From positions 1-64,000 of the forward strand of contig JABCPU010000313.1 in NCBI GenBank assembly GCA_016800925.1: a DNA stretch of 64,000 bases, written 5' to 3'. The stretch is from Suillus spraguei. Its lineage: Eukaryota; Basidiomycota; Agaricomycetes; Boletales; Suillaceae. The stretch's first letter is position 1, and the number at the start of each line of letters is the position of its first letter. Both the position numbers and the translations under genes were made by a program. Positions 46,901-58,412 of this stretch are shown here, piece after piece. The notes beneath the pieces are model-generated. The model worked only from the letters and a program-made list of their open reading frames with translations. It was not told where the DNA came from and did no database searches.

Positions 46901-48979
46901 AGGTTATATTTCAATCATGTTACAACACTAGACGAGCGAACTTACCATTCTTGTCTCAGCTCATCGCTGCTGTTGTTCGACACATCGTTGCGACATCACA
47001 GCGAGGTGGAATTTTGATTTTCCTTCCCGGAGTTCAAGAAATTCGTACTTGTATCGATGTAATCCGTGGCGTGCTCGGTGAGAAAGCTGAGATATTACCT
47101 TTACATGCGAACTTGTCAAACGACGAACAACTGGCTGTTTTTGCGAATACAAAACGATGGAAAATCATTGCCGCAACAAACGTTGCTGAGGTCAGTTCAT
47201 TATATCAGTTAGTTCCTATATCTGAATGTGTCAAAGACGTCCATCACCATTGAAGATGTTGTCTACGTTGTGGACTCGGGAAGAGTCAAAGAAACAGGCT
47301 ATGATCCAGAAAGCGGGCTATCTCTCTTGAAAGAACAATGGGTTACGCGTGCCGCAGCCCGCCAGCGCAGGGGTAGGGCTGGCAGAACACAACCAGGGGT
47401 TTGCTACAAGCTTTATACTCGCAAACAGGAAGAGAAAATGGGTCGTTTCCCAATACCAGAAATACTACGAACACCCCTGGAAAGCATTTCGTTAACTGTG
47501 AAAGTGATGCGAGAGAGTGAGGATGTGAAGGTTAGTGATTCTGTGTAATGAGTGCAGGGCATTGACTTGGTTTCTTGTTCAGCATTTCTTGAATCGTGCT
47601 ATCGATCCTCCCGAAGTTTCTGCAATGGATAAGGCCTGGGATGTCCTTGAGGAGCTCGGTGCCATTGATGCAGATGGCCGCTTGACTGCTCTTGGGCGCC
47701 ATATTGTGCGTGATTGCAGTCGTGTATCCTGCGTTCATTGTTTGACTAGTAGACATGCTCTTTGTATAGTCAATGCTACCTGTGGATTTGCGACTCGGAA
47801 AGGTTAGTGGTACATTGAATATGGGACGGAGTGACTTATTGGCAATCTCTCCTAGATGCTAGTTCTTGGCACGATTTTTCAATGCCTGGACCCAATTCTT
47901 ACGGTCGCAGCTTGCCTCTCATCTAAACCTTTGTTCATCAGTTCAATGAATAATAGGGATGAAGCTACTAAGTAAAATTTTCGTCCCAATATTCACGACT
48001 GGAACTCATCTGCATATGTAGGGCGAAATTACATTTTGGCGAAGACAAAAGCGATCTACTCACAGATGTCAATGCGTACAATGAATGCATGCGCCTTCAG
48101 TCTGAGGGCAAGAGTCAAAAAGCATTGAGACACTTCTGTGAAGAGGTATGACTTTTTACTGTAATGAAACTCCAGAAACGATCAATCATGTACAGAACTT
48201 TATTTCAACGGCCACTGTCAGGGAGATCACCTCATTACGTCGCGACTTCCTCTCCTCTCTTTCAGATCTCGGTTTCATCCCACGTTCCGCAAGAGCGAGT
48301 TCAGAGGAATTGAACACAAACAGTACAAACACAAACATTGTCAAAGCCATCATTCTCGGCGGCCTGTGGCCTCGCGTTGCTCAAGTGCATCTCCACGTTC
48401 AGCGATCAAATTCGATAAAGTGCAAGCGGGCACGGTTCAGCGCGAAAACACTGCAAAAGAGTACAAAATCCACGATCTGACAGATGTGCGCGTCTTTTTG
48501 CATCCTTCGTCTGTCCTCTTTGGAGAGTCGACGTGGAAGTCACCGTTCCTGGCGTACTTCCAGAAACAGATGACTAGCAAGGTTTTCATCCGTGGTGCGA
48601 CTCAGGTGTGCATATTTTTGACGTGATCGTGCCCGGTGTGCTAAGTTGCGATCAGGTTCCGATGTATGCATTGCTTCTATTTGGTGGATCTGTGTCCGTC
48701 AATCACATTGGGGGCGGTCTCACTATTGGAAAAGGTGGCAACATTGTCAAATTAAAGGCATGGCCCCGTATCGGAATTCTGGTGAACCAACTCAGGTAAC
48801 TTGTCCCTGTCATCCGTTGATCTCAAATACACTGATATCTCTTCATCGTATACAGGCGTCTCCTTGATGCGCAATTGCAGCAGTGTATTGAAGACGGATC
48901 AATGTTAAGCGCCAGTCAGCATAATGCAGTGGCTAATGCCATGAGTGCGCTACTGGCCAACGACGGTCTGTCCGGATAA
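43943..48979 (+). CDS. DHX57/YLR419W-like DExH RNA helicase with UBA-like and RWD domains, single-base frameshift near the end
   Basis: Seventeen exons were traced: 43943-44112, 44252-44291, 44326-44499, 44563-44856, 44907-46020, 46073-46093, 46149-46420, 46471-46652, 46725-47190, 47237-47530, 47583-47705, 47770-47802, 47856-47971, 48022-48145, 48196-48605, 48656-48795, 48856-48979. The order is a basic N-terminus, UBA-like region (AVTQQLGQLGFKSDQTRNTL), RWD domain (LHVLLPS, SYPPVYI), helicase with GETGCGKTTQ split over two introns, DEVH, SAT, QRRGRAGR, HA2 and OB-fold parts. In exon 15 the frame must shift by one base near 48390 (HLPRSAIKFDKVQAG context); restoring one base gives 1365 residues and closes all phases. 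The role is probably in translation or RNA turnover. Confidence 0.88.
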
Positions 48980-49392
48980 GGCCCGGCAAAATGCGACTCA
49001 AGTGGGTTACAAATATGAGGTAGGGAGGGTTGCATTGAAATGTTGAGAAGCTCAATAGTCCAACAAGAGTTTGTCGCGAAATATGATTAGATGTTGTGCT
49101 GCGATGAATGTCATGACCCAAATGTATGCTATATGCCAATGTTTGATGAGGAACGTATGCTAAGAGCGTGGTATCGACCATGTGCCCGTATGTACAATTG
49201 CAATGAAGTATAAAAAATCTGACTAGGGAATCTTCAGCACATCAACCCCTTGTAACAGCATATAAAACCCACCACGACTAACCAACAGGAGAAGTTGGCT
49301 ATATTCTTCTGACGGGACACTAACAGCCTGTTCAAGGCCTGCAATTGTCCACAAGGCAGCAGACCCATGTCGCGCAGGCTCACCGACGGAAG
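48980..49392. other. Intergenic region between convergent genes
   Basis: Holds the 3' ends of the DHX57-like gene and of the - strand ORF at 49393. No further gene is seen. Confidence 0.45.
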
Positions 49393-49896
49393 TCAAAGCC
49401 TTCTAAGGTGTTCCCGAGCTACCTCAGTAGTGGCATCCGGAATGGCGTCCCGAGAGTACGTTAATCTCGATAAACGCTGAGCTAGCTGGTCCACAAGGTT
49501 GTCGGGCGGGTATTCGCTCTCGGATGCGTCTGTCGGCGTAAGGATGCGGGGGTGTGGCCTCGACTCCCGACGACCCTCGACCTCTTTGTATTCGTGATGT
49601 GGTCTCTTGATAAGATCATCCAAGCTGCCATTCACCATATCGTGATACTGCCCTGGCATCACAGCATTCCAAGGAGGACCGTATGGCTGCGTGCGAGGGA
49701 CAGACCGCGAGGAATACTTGCTTGTCGACTTAGGCACGCTCACTTGTAGCTGCGGCGAGGGCATAAGAGACGGACACACTGAGCTCGAAGGAGAACTGAT
49801 AGCAGGGGACTTGAACAAAGGAGTGAAGTGGCTCGTGAATGTCCTGCGAAGTGCAGATGGCGATTTCCGAAGAATGGCTGTATGCAAAACCATCAT
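49393..49896 (-). CDS. Hypothetical protein, 167 residues, possibly incomplete
   Basis: An open frame with a plausible C-terminal helix (DNLVDQLAQRLSRLTYSRDA) and a Ser/Pro-rich N-terminal half. It contains QPYGPPWNAVMPGQYHDMVN, which looks composition-wise like real protein, but I recognise no family. Upstream exons on the - strand are possible. The overlapping + strand frames look like shadows. Confidence 0.4.
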   Translation of the reverse strand: MMVLHTAILRKSPSALRRTFTSHFTPLFKSPAISSPSSSVCPSLMPSPQLQVSVPKSTSKYSSRSVPRTQPYGPPWNAVMPGQYHDMVNGSLDDLIKRPHHEYKEVEGRRESRPHPRILTPTDASESEYPPDNLVDQLAQRLSRLTYSRDAIPDATTEVAREHLRRL

Positions 49897-50086
49897 TACA
49901 TTGTGCCCGCTTTACCTGAAAAACGTGGTGCTTACAAGTTGACGACGTTGCAGAAAGTGCTAAGTCAGGCGACAAACTCGCAGGTTTGGGACTTGACCAT
50001 GGACCAGATAATGAAAATCTCGACCTGTGACTGAATTTTGAAGCCTCAAGTTCTGCAATTGCGGCTTATTAACAATTGGTTAGGCA

Positions 50087-51520
50087 TCATATTACGGTGA
50101 TGCACGTACTGGGGATAATCTTTGATTTCTTTGTCCACAAAGGATTCACGTATTTTGCACGATACATTTCACCAGACGTCGGGAAGGGAGGAGGGGATGA
50201 TGACGTCCTCACGGGGTACCCGGCTGTAGGGTTTTGCTGTTGAGACAGCTCCTCTGTGCTAACGTTGGTCACAACAGGTACACGCGGTAGAGTGCTTGCT
50301 GGACGACGTTTTCCGCTAAAGGCTCTCCGAACAGAGGGTAACCGCAAAGATATGGTCTTTGACGAGCGCGTAGAAGATGCTCCTTTGGTAAAAGAGTCCA
50401 CTCGCGGTAGGTTCATCATGCCATGTTCATCACAGCCCAAGCTATTTCGACGACCGCGACGGCATTCACAATGTTCATCGAAACACTTGACTGGAAGGTC
50501 ATGTACACAGGTACTCTTTGACGTGGGCGACGACGTGTAATTGTACGCGGTGGTATTACTTTCGTCTCTTACTGTGGGCGAGGATGGAGCAGATTCCCCT
50601 TGTGTCGCTCGACGCTTAGAGAATGGAGACGTTGTGGATGGCCAGCGACGCTGAATTGTTGGTGGCATTGGTGATGGGTTCATGGTAACGGACCTCGCCA
50701 AACTTGGATTGTAGGATTCTGGAGTTCCAACATTGAAAGAAACATGCCTCGGTGTCACGAGGGGTTGTCCCTGGGAAGAAGGCGCTTTATGCAGGTCAGG
50801 AAATGACGCTGCCCGCCGAAGGGAAGGAGTCTCGGACCCGGGAGGTATCGGCAGTAGTATCTGAAGCGTAGGTTCTGGGGAAGGAGTTAATGTAAGATCA
50901 TGAAACTTCTTTGAACTGCGATGGAGTTGGCGATGGATCGGTTCTCGGTAAGGTGTCTGTGTCCTCATCGTAGGGATAATCCAAACTACTCCAAGAGCAA
51001 ATACACTCTATTCCACGGTTCTATATTTAAAATATCACCCTAAATCAGGCTATAAACTCACAACAACAAATCCAAGGAGACCAAGTAGCAAGGCGAGGAT
51101 GCTTGCGAGCAATGTTTTGACTCCAAGTTCGTCTGCGTAATCATCAAAGATCGTGAAGATCATGGGAACGAAAATACTGTCAAGGTTCCTCAACTGAGGG
51201 CAGCCTCGGGGTGGAGAGAGAGGCAGAAACAGATTAAGGCGGCGTCTGAGAAGCGTAGAGGGTAAAACGAAATTACAAGGCATCCATGTTGGGTACCTCA
51301 GACGAACTGAGGTACTGGAAGGATATTTGACGTATGGAGGGCGACTTTGGCGCTGAAGCATGCAGAGTGACGAAATAAACAGTGATATCAACGCAACGCA
51401 GCAGCAATGAGCATGTCAGCCACTGAAGGCTGTTGGTGAATTTGTAAAAAAAAGGATATACGGTAAGATGACGTTAGAGGGCTGGGTCCAGCGACGAGGC
51501 GAGCGTCGAAGTGAAACCAT
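50087..51520 (-). CDS. Putative membrane protein with long disordered C-terminus
   Basis: A model of three exons, 51520-51462, 51176-51062 and 51007-50087, closes a 364-residue frame with GT-AG introns. The first intron (285 nt) is long for this window and may hide an exon. The N-terminal part has hydrophobic segments IFVPMIFTIF, TLLASILALLLGLLGFVV and VFALGVVWIIP. After residues PTMRTQTPYREP the protein is Ser/Pro/Arg-rich and disordered (SLRRAASFPDLHK, CVHDLPVKCFDEHCECRRGR). The large last exon is solid; the start is uncertain. No known family was recognised. Confidence 0.5.
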
Positions 51521-51787
51521 ATCAGCCCTATGCATGAGGCTTAATAAAAGTGGAACGACGTCCATTTTAAGTCCTCACCCCCGAGCGAGCCCGAGCTTGA
51601 CCTCGTTCATTTCAATCTCAGCGAAGGTTTAAAGTCTATTGAACAGAACAAAGTACTAATCGTAAATACATGAAAGGGGCGTAAGGCAGTATAGCATGAT
51701 AGCGTCAATGGTCCAATCAAAGTCTTGTAAGAAGGTAAACGAATAATTCAAAAGTCTATGAAAAATATTCAATGACAATCTGCATGC
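51521..51787. other. Intergenic region
   Basis: Separates two - strand genes. It should contain the terminator of the CPL1-like gene's neighbour and the promoter of the membrane protein gene. Nothing specific was recognised. Confidence 0.35.
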
Positions 51788-52554
51788 CTAGTTCGTTGGC
51801 GAGCATGCGTGGCCATCACTATCTAGTGAATAACCTGATTGGCAAGATGTGATTTGGCATTCACCAACGACGCAAGCAACACCTCCAACATGAGGGATCT
51901 TTGTGCAGTCATGCCTTAATAAAAATGTGGTGATCAGCCAAGTAGAATCAAGTAGTCATCATACACCTACTCAATAGGATCAAGGTTAGAACAACCGCCG
52001 CAGGACCGCAGATCTGCCGTAAAATCGACACATTCAAACCCGATGGCCTCCCACTCGACAAATGTGCGAGGGAGTTGCCCAGGTGTACTCAAAACGGGGC
52101 AAGCCACAAGCCCGTCGAGACAGAACCCACGAGATTCCGCTGTGACCGCTGCGCCTTCAATCACGTGCTGTTGGTCTAGGCTGCGCTTATCTGGAGCTGC
52201 GGAGGCCTCAGCGACGCGTCTAGACGGAGCTGGCGCAGCAGCACGGGCGTAATGCGGTGAGGGAGCCAACTCTCGAGCTGACACCCACTTTGAAGGAGAG
52301 GCTTTACGAGCAGCAAGACGCTGTAATGAACTGGCCTCGCGAGCAACATAGACTGCAGAGGGCTGGGAGGCAAGGGCGCGTTTTTCCAAGGATCGCTTAG
52401 AAAGAGCTATGGAGGGTGCTGGCTGCCTAGGAAGAATAGGGAGCGCATATCTCTTTGACGGGGTGGGGTTGCGAGCCTGGACATCGATTCGGAGTGAATA
52501 CACCACGGTCACTGCAAACGAGAAGAGAAGAACGATGAGGATGGGGTTCTTCAT
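51788..52554 (-). CDS. Secreted CPL1-domain (priA-like) protein
   Basis: Exons 52554-51971 and 51914-51788 (intron 56 nt, GTAGGT...TTAAG) close a frame of 236 residues. The N-terminus is a signal peptide (MKNPILIVLLFSFAVTVVYS). Residues 25-140 are a low-complexity Ala/Ser/Arg/Lys region with several dibasic sites (KR, EKR, RR). The C-terminal cysteine-rich CPL1-like domain reads FCLDGLVACPVLS, ECVDFTADLRSCGGCSNLDP, HDCTKIPHVGGVACVVGEC, SCQSGYSLDSDGHACSP. This domain is known from the mushroom fruiting-associated protein priA and from Cryptococcus Cpl1. It is probably a cell-surface or secreted factor. It is divergent from EXO5 across 543 bp. Confidence 0.85.
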
Positions 52555-53097
52555 TATTTTGACTAGCGAAAGGAAAATATCTGAAAAGAAGTCTCCAATG
52601 AGTGAGGAGCTAAAGGAAAGGCAAATTTAATAAATAAACAAGAGAAGCTATATAGTGGAAAATAGTCTATGACGAAGAGGGCAATGGTGTTGTAAGGCAG
52701 GGTGACAGCGTGGTTATCCTGAGATTCGATTAGTTCTAGTTGATACCCATGGAAGTGTTTGAAAGAGATGTAGCTGTGTGGCTACTGCTTAGTGTTTCAG
52801 ATCATATCAGCTCCACACCAGCGCGGCCCCTAGCAAGTTCATGCCGGTCGGCAACTTGATAATACGTATGTAAAGACTACCAACTCACCCCCCTTTGTTT
52901 GATAGAAGTAGTATCATCGGTTTTTGAAATCATTGACATTGATCGACAAAGGAGACTCCCACTGGAGCTGGAGAAGGCGGTTCTGCTACAGTTAATCACT
53001 ACAATCCCAGGGTTGCCAAATGTCACAGCTATCATGTCACATAATCACGTGATTCCTGTGCATGCCTCGCGTCAGACCTTTCTGATCCACAAATGTC
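52555..53097. promoter_or_regulatory. Divergent intergenic region between the CPL1-like gene and EXO5
   Basis: The 543 bp must hold both promoters. On the - strand, TATATAG (about 52648-52654) lies roughly 95-100 bp upstream of the CPL1-like ATG and could be its TATA element. Confidence 0.4.
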
Positions 53098-55519
53098 ATG
53101 TCTCACGACGAATTTGAACATTACGACTTTTCAGAATTCACGGAGGAGGAGCTCGCCTGGTTCGACATAAACGCCACGAAAACACTGCTGCCGAAGGTGC
53201 TCGGTGACAGATCAACTCCGCAAGCGCAGCTAGATATTTCGACGGGCTCCAGGGAAGCTGGTTTCGGTAGCTTTGGTGGCGGACCTGCGCTTGATATTGC
53301 TATTGAGTCCCTGACTGATGCAAATCCTGTTGAAGAAATTCCTAAGCCTCCTGTTAGTGCAGGAGTGTCTCATCTCTCGGTTAGCACACAGCCCCAGCAG
53401 CTAACTAGTCCGCTTGTTTCTGGAATGCGCTCGCGGACTCAGGCGATAAATCTTTATGAGAAGTTTTTATCTTGGAGGAAGGCATTCTCCGTGACAGACC
53501 TTATCTCACCTATTTGGTTTGTTCAAAATTCGTTCATTCACCTCTTTCTTACATTGGATTATAGGTGTGAAGTACAATATGAGTACGGGTTGTATGGCAA
53601 GCGCCACAAACCACTCGAGAGGCGACCATCCTCCTTTACGTCAAAAGACGGTAAACAAATTCAGGTCAGACAAAATGTCGCAAAACAGAACGACAGGACA
53701 CTCAAGAGAGGGACCGTATGTCTTATTATCATCTTGTTTTGCGGAAGAAACGACCTTTTATTTCAGTCTATCCACAAAACTCTGGAACTGGAAATGCAAC
53801 CAAAAAAAGTTTTTGTCCGTACATCGACTAATGAAGAGCGTTTGGCGTTACGGTATGAATGTTGCAATCTCGTTTCTAAAACCATTTCCTAAGTTAGTCG
53901 ACAGTCTTTTCAATTTAACTGCGGGATTAGAACAGCTAATATTTGAGGGGGTAACGGTAAAATTCTGTGACGGTAGGGTGATTATGGTTGATGCTAACGC
54001 AAGTTTGCAGAGGGAACTCCCAGTTTTCGGAATTACGCATGGGCAAGTCGTTTTCGGAATTATCGTAGGTATTTCCGTAGCGGAGAATGAACGATTAACG
54101 TATATTTGATCTGGCAGGACGAAGTGGCTCGGCGTATTCCATCAGAAGTAAATAAACCTTGCGATCCTATCAAACGTAACATGTTCTTATCGGAATCATC
54201 TCCCGTCAAGAAGAAACAGCGTCGGATGCCGTCTCCATCCCAAAAAGATATACCTGTCGTTTGTCCAAATCAGTCTACTGCCAAGGAGACCCACGCAGCA
54301 GATCAGCCCTCAACCGAGGAGGAAACCTATGACAATTCCATGACGGGAAGTTCAATTCCGAGGCCCGTCTATCCTGAACACACGTTCTATGATTTGACGC
54401 TTATCGACTACAAGACTCGTCGCGTATCATCACTGCCCCCAGATGAGGATACGGCATCATCACAAATGCAACTTATGCTTTATCACCGCCTGCTCTCTCC
54501 GCTCCTCTCACCAGAAACTTTTGATTTTAATGCACTATGGGAAAAGCAGTCCGTCAATCCGCATCAATCATTTTCCAGAAAATTTGTAGAAGACATCGGT
54601 TTACTAACAAGAGATGACAAAGACCTTCCTTTCCATGTAGATCTGAGCTCCATGGTTGCCGCATGGGTCTCTGCTGTCTACTCGGCTCGGAACAGCGGTT
54701 CACAACTGAGAGGTGTCCATTCCGAGCTACAAATTATCTACCGGAAAGCTGGAGCCGAAAAGGACTTGGTTCATGATCGGAAACAGAAGGCGAAACCCGA
54801 CGAAAAGGCAGTCGATAACTGCCCGGGAAGGCTTGCCACCCAAGAGGAACTAGATATAGCTCGTGCCATTGAAGAGAGTTTGCGCTCGTCTGGTCAGGAC
54901 GCTGGAGTGGCCGGTACTTCTCATGCTGCAGACCACTGCATAAAGGCACAAAGCGAGGAACTTCCAATTGATGGGGTCACTGGCCCTATCCGAGAAAATC
55001 TTGAACCGATATTGGTAGTGCAAGGTTCGTTGCCTGCAGGCACCTGCAACAATGCCGATTCCAATCCACAGTTGATTACCACGAAAGATCTCGAAGCGAG
55101 TCAGTATGAAACCTCGTTAAAAATTCTACATACTGACGCTTACGCACAGCTTCAGCAGCTGATAAGTTAACTAACTTAGAAGAAAACGGGACTGCTCCTG
55201 ATCAAAATGGTGACCTTCTAGTTGAAGAAGATACCTCAGGCCTTTCGACGATATTGGGTACAAGGAAATTTCTCATGGACGAGGACCGGCTCGATGCGCA
55301 TCTCAGAGATGTTCTCCGGTGGTGGTTCGGTTTTCGTCCTCCCAGGGGCGTTGAACTCGCACAGTCCAGTCGGTGTGGGTGAGTTCTCTCAGTAGGCAGC
55401 GTTGTGAAAGTTATTCACACTTCAACAGCACTTGCGAATATCAAGACAGTTGCGAATGGAGAGAGCAGAAGGCTTTTGAGGCTAGTAATGTCGCTCTCGG
55501 AAAGCGCAAGGCAACATAG
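53098..55519 (+). CDS. EXO5: EXO5 (Dem1-type) exonuclease V with iron-sulfur cluster, one phase break
   Basis: Exons traced: 53098-53516, 53565-53715, 53767-53852, 53894-53950, 54011-54064, 54118-55099, 55150-55378, 55429-55519. The family signature is clear: FLSWRKAFSVTDLISPIWCE (first cluster Cys), YEYGLYGKRHKPLERRPSSF, NDRTLKRGTSIHKTLELE, RELPVFGITHGQVVFGIID (catalytic Asp), LTLIDYKTRR (catalytic Asp and Lys), MQLMLYHRLL, WWFGFRPPRG, and RCGTCEYQDSCEW (three cluster Cys). Exo5 is a single-strand DNA exonuclease for interstrand crosslink repair or, in yeast, mitochondrial DNA. At the junction 53852/53894 the conserved R-LVDS requires one base more than present, so the spliced frame breaks there. 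An unusually long insert (about residues 250-320) is Ser/Pro-rich. Confidence 0.87.
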
Positions 55520-56128
55520 TCATAGTCTTCAATCGTTGGTCATCATAACCCGAAACAAGCAAAGGAACGATTTTATTTAGACGGAACTATGTATGTATCT
55601 AATTCCGTACGTGCAAGGAAGGCTACCTTTGGTTGGACGGCGCAGACCTAAAGAGTCGAACTTCTTTCCTACTCCCGCCTTCTCGATAGCGTGTTCACTC
55701 ACTTAGGTATGGCGCCTCTCATGATGTCTTCTCACCTTCTGGGCTCTTGCCTCAGGGTGGCTAGGTTCAGCCAAGCCTTCTATCAATGAAATCTTCCTTT
55801 GAACTCTGCGTTCTCAACATACCCACCTCAGCAAATCGTTCAAGTGGTCTGATGTGTGCGGAGATGATACTATTCATGGTGGCAGAACTTGACAGGAGTT
55901 GGCAAAGTCTTGAACTCCCATCTATCCAACATTCATCAGCGGGTTGGATTGTGCTACGGAGTGCTCCGTAGCACTCTATAGTAAATTACGTTTCCCTGAT
56001 GAAGTTGATTAATGTAAGCAAAGTTTAGATAACAATAGTGTTAGCTGCCAAATGAAGGATAGTGAGACGCGAACGCAAATAGATAAGCGGAAATAGATAA
56101 GCAGAAAAGTAGGAAATTGCGTTATGTT
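55520..56128. other. Intergenic region, no gene supported
   Basis: Contains a perfect short hairpin at 55951-55974 and the direct repeat AAATAGATAAGCGG/AGCAG near 56078-56105. No coding evidence was found. Confidence 0.45.
55951..55974. repeat. Perfect 11-bp hairpin with 2-nt loop
   Basis: GTGCTACGGAG (55951-55961), TG, CTCCGTAGCAC (55964-55974). It lies between EXO5 and the SINE-like insert, not adjacent to a gene end. Confidence 0.85.
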
Positions 56129-56236
56129 GGACTAGATTTTTTTTTTTCATAATTATTGTCCCTTAGGGTCGTAGACCCTATGCTGGACCCTTTCGCGGGG
56201 GGCTTACTCCCGCTTATCTATCGTATGCGGACTAGA
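56129..56236 (-). mobile_element. Short SINE/LINE-tail-like retroposon (56137-56228) with 8-bp target duplication
   Basis: A 92-bp insert flanked by GGACTAGA on both sides (56129-56136 and 56229-56236). On the - strand it ends in an A tail (11 T on the + strand, 56137-56147) and carries GGGTCTACGACCC, a stem-loop kept in the diverged copy at 9736-9842. The perfect duplication indicates a fairly recent insertion by target-primed reverse transcription. No RNA polymerase III box B was recognised, so it may be a 5'-truncated LINE tail rather than a full SINE. Confidence 0.8.
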
Positions 56237-57302
56237 CTTGAATAGCCTACTAGTACCAGATAAACGCGTAATGATTCCTTGCCAAAATTTTATTCCCCAT
56301 GATGTGGAATCGATCAGCAGATTGTTCAAGTTCCGCTCACCTGTGACCTGATGTTGTGCACGAGAAGGTTGACAGCAAGTTGAATGCGGCTAGAATAACA
56401 GATCATTGACCGAAAGAGAGATCAGACGAAGGAAAGATTGTAGTCAACTGGAATTGCAAGCTATTTTTCAATAACCACTGCCGCTGGTGGAGATCCTATT
56501 CATGTCACTTGAGGACTAGTTGACCTGTTGGTAGAAAACTTGGCTCAAAGTTTGTGATATTTCAAAGGAGAAAAATGCATCAACCTGGTTAAAAATCGCC
56601 TCACCCTGCATGATCATCGTGAAGAACTTCAAACCGAGAGGCACGCAGATACACAACGGTTTCCCTAGGCTGTCACTGATCCACCGATCACGGCACCGGA
56701 CCAGTGAAACTGCAGGTGTTTCTAGCAATTGCAAATATATCATAGTGGCCGCCTATTCCTGTGACATTGAACATTGCGGGTAAGCATGAACCAGAATATC
56801 ATTCACCTATACAAAAGAAGTATAGAATGCACAAAATATAATACAACGTAAGACCACTATGGCTCAACCAAATGCAGTCAAGTCCACTGGCAACGGCTGG
56901 GACGATGGTGATGAGCTTACCGTGACATGCCTACCACCATCATCCGCTAAGAGGTGGTCGCCCGAGCACCTGCATTGCATCGGAAACTCAGTGAAACACC
57001 TCGACAGATCAAGGGATCGTGGAAGTTTACATTGCCATCGCAACTTGTGGGCCGGTGCCATTGTCACTGTATTCTGGGCCATGCAATATCTTGCACTAGG
57101 TTAATAATTTGATTCTGGTTGTGACGATGGCTGTAGTATGTGCATCCAAGCCCTCAGGCTGACAATTGGACTGGGTGAAATCAGTACTGGTAGAGGTTGA
57201 ATGTTGAGATTCACCTTTCGGACGACCTCGGATCATACGGTATTGATTGTCATGATGATCATCTGACGACGTTCTCACCAACCACTACTGTACAGTCACG
57301 AC
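56237..57302. other. Intergenic region upstream of the copper transporter
   Basis: An 81-codon + strand frame at 56859-57104 with a possible C-terminal hydrophobic helix is open on both strands and unsupported. The copper transporter promoter should lie at its right end; no copper-responsive element was recognised. Confidence 0.35.
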
Positions 57303-58282
57303 ATGGATGGCTGGGTTGACTATGTTCATTTCTCATTCCTTGGTGAACATATCCTCTTCAGTTCTCTGCGCCTGAACACCACCTGGGAATTCTTTCTCGG
57401 TATCCTCCTGACTTCTGTCATATGTTTGTCTGAGAGGTGCGTATCACAAACACTATCTTTCACCTCCGACTCATTGGAAACACAAGATTCTTGTCGTTTG
57501 CTATTAGCAAGCATTGGGGTCCTCATTTCATCGATCGTTCGCGATTAGCAAAAGCGCTATGGAGAACAGCGTTATACGGTGTTGCAACAACACTTAGACT
57601 GTGAGTTGCATCTTCATCAATCCACAGAACGAACCGTGAAATATCGCTAGAATTTACATGCTTATTGCCATGTCATACCAAGTAGGGTGAGTTCCGTTTT
57701 CCCAATGCAAGTCACTAAGTTAGCCTGACTGGCTTTGAGCAAGTCTCATCCTTGCCGTCGTGAGTACCAATAACTATGTGAGATCATCGCAAAAAATTTA
57801 CTCTTTAAAAGGTCGTCATGTTGTCAGTCGGACAATTCTTCTTCGAGTATGTTGATGCTGCCCCAGCAAAGTCAACTGCGTAAGTATTTCGTTCATCGCA
57901 AGCTAGCTTATAGAGGTTGATCAACCCCCTCCTAAGCTATGATAAGATTAGGGATCCTCTCCTGGAATCCGAGAGTGAGGACGACTCGTACAATATGTCT
58001 ACGCGGTCATGGCGGCCCAGGACACGCCAAGCGAAGTCAAAACCAGAGGCTATTCTCATTCACCCCGGTGACTCTAACCTCGCCCGCGCCGATGCTGCGG
58101 CACAGGAGCTTGGCATAGCTGGTGACACTGAGCGAGTCAAAGTCAATCGCTATCCTGTTGACCAGGATGCTTGGGAGCATGGGAAGGGTAGGGATGTAGC
58201 CCGACAATTGCTTGGAAGCACAGCACAACGTCCTCAATCCCCGCAAGGTCATTCCATGTCTCACATTTCTGATGACTGTTGA
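57303..58282 (+). CDS. Ctr-family copper transporter with a cytosolic C-terminal extension
   Basis: Six exons, 57303-57436, 57508-57600, 57651-57686, 57744-57759, 57812-57879 and 57916-58282, close a frame of 237 residues. The pattern MDGWVDYVHF and GEHILFSSLRLNTT leads into TM1 (FFLGILLTSVICLS). ALWRTALYGVATTLRLIYML starts TM2 with the copper-selective M-x3-M (MLIAM). TM3 is LILAVVVVMLSVGQFFFEY. Ctr proteins form trimers that carry Cu(I) into the cytosol. The N-terminus lacks the Met-rich ectodomain of the larger Ctr1 type, so it is a short Ctr2-like form, possibly vacuolar. About 120 residues after TM3 are acidic/disordered. Exon 4 is only 16 nt. Confidence 0.82.
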
Positions 58283-58412
58283 CGCTGAGCCCTAGTCCAG
58301 AACTTGTTGTAGCACGTCAGATTGTTGTATAAATTATCTTTACAAGCTATTGCAGAGCCATACGTGAACGAATGCGAGCAAGTATATTATAGGGTCGAGT
58401 GGATGCATATGT

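Noticed and set aside
56859..57104. 81-codon ORF as an extra exon of the copper transporter
   Set aside because: No splice path was found that joins it in frame to 57303, and both strands are open over the same stretch.
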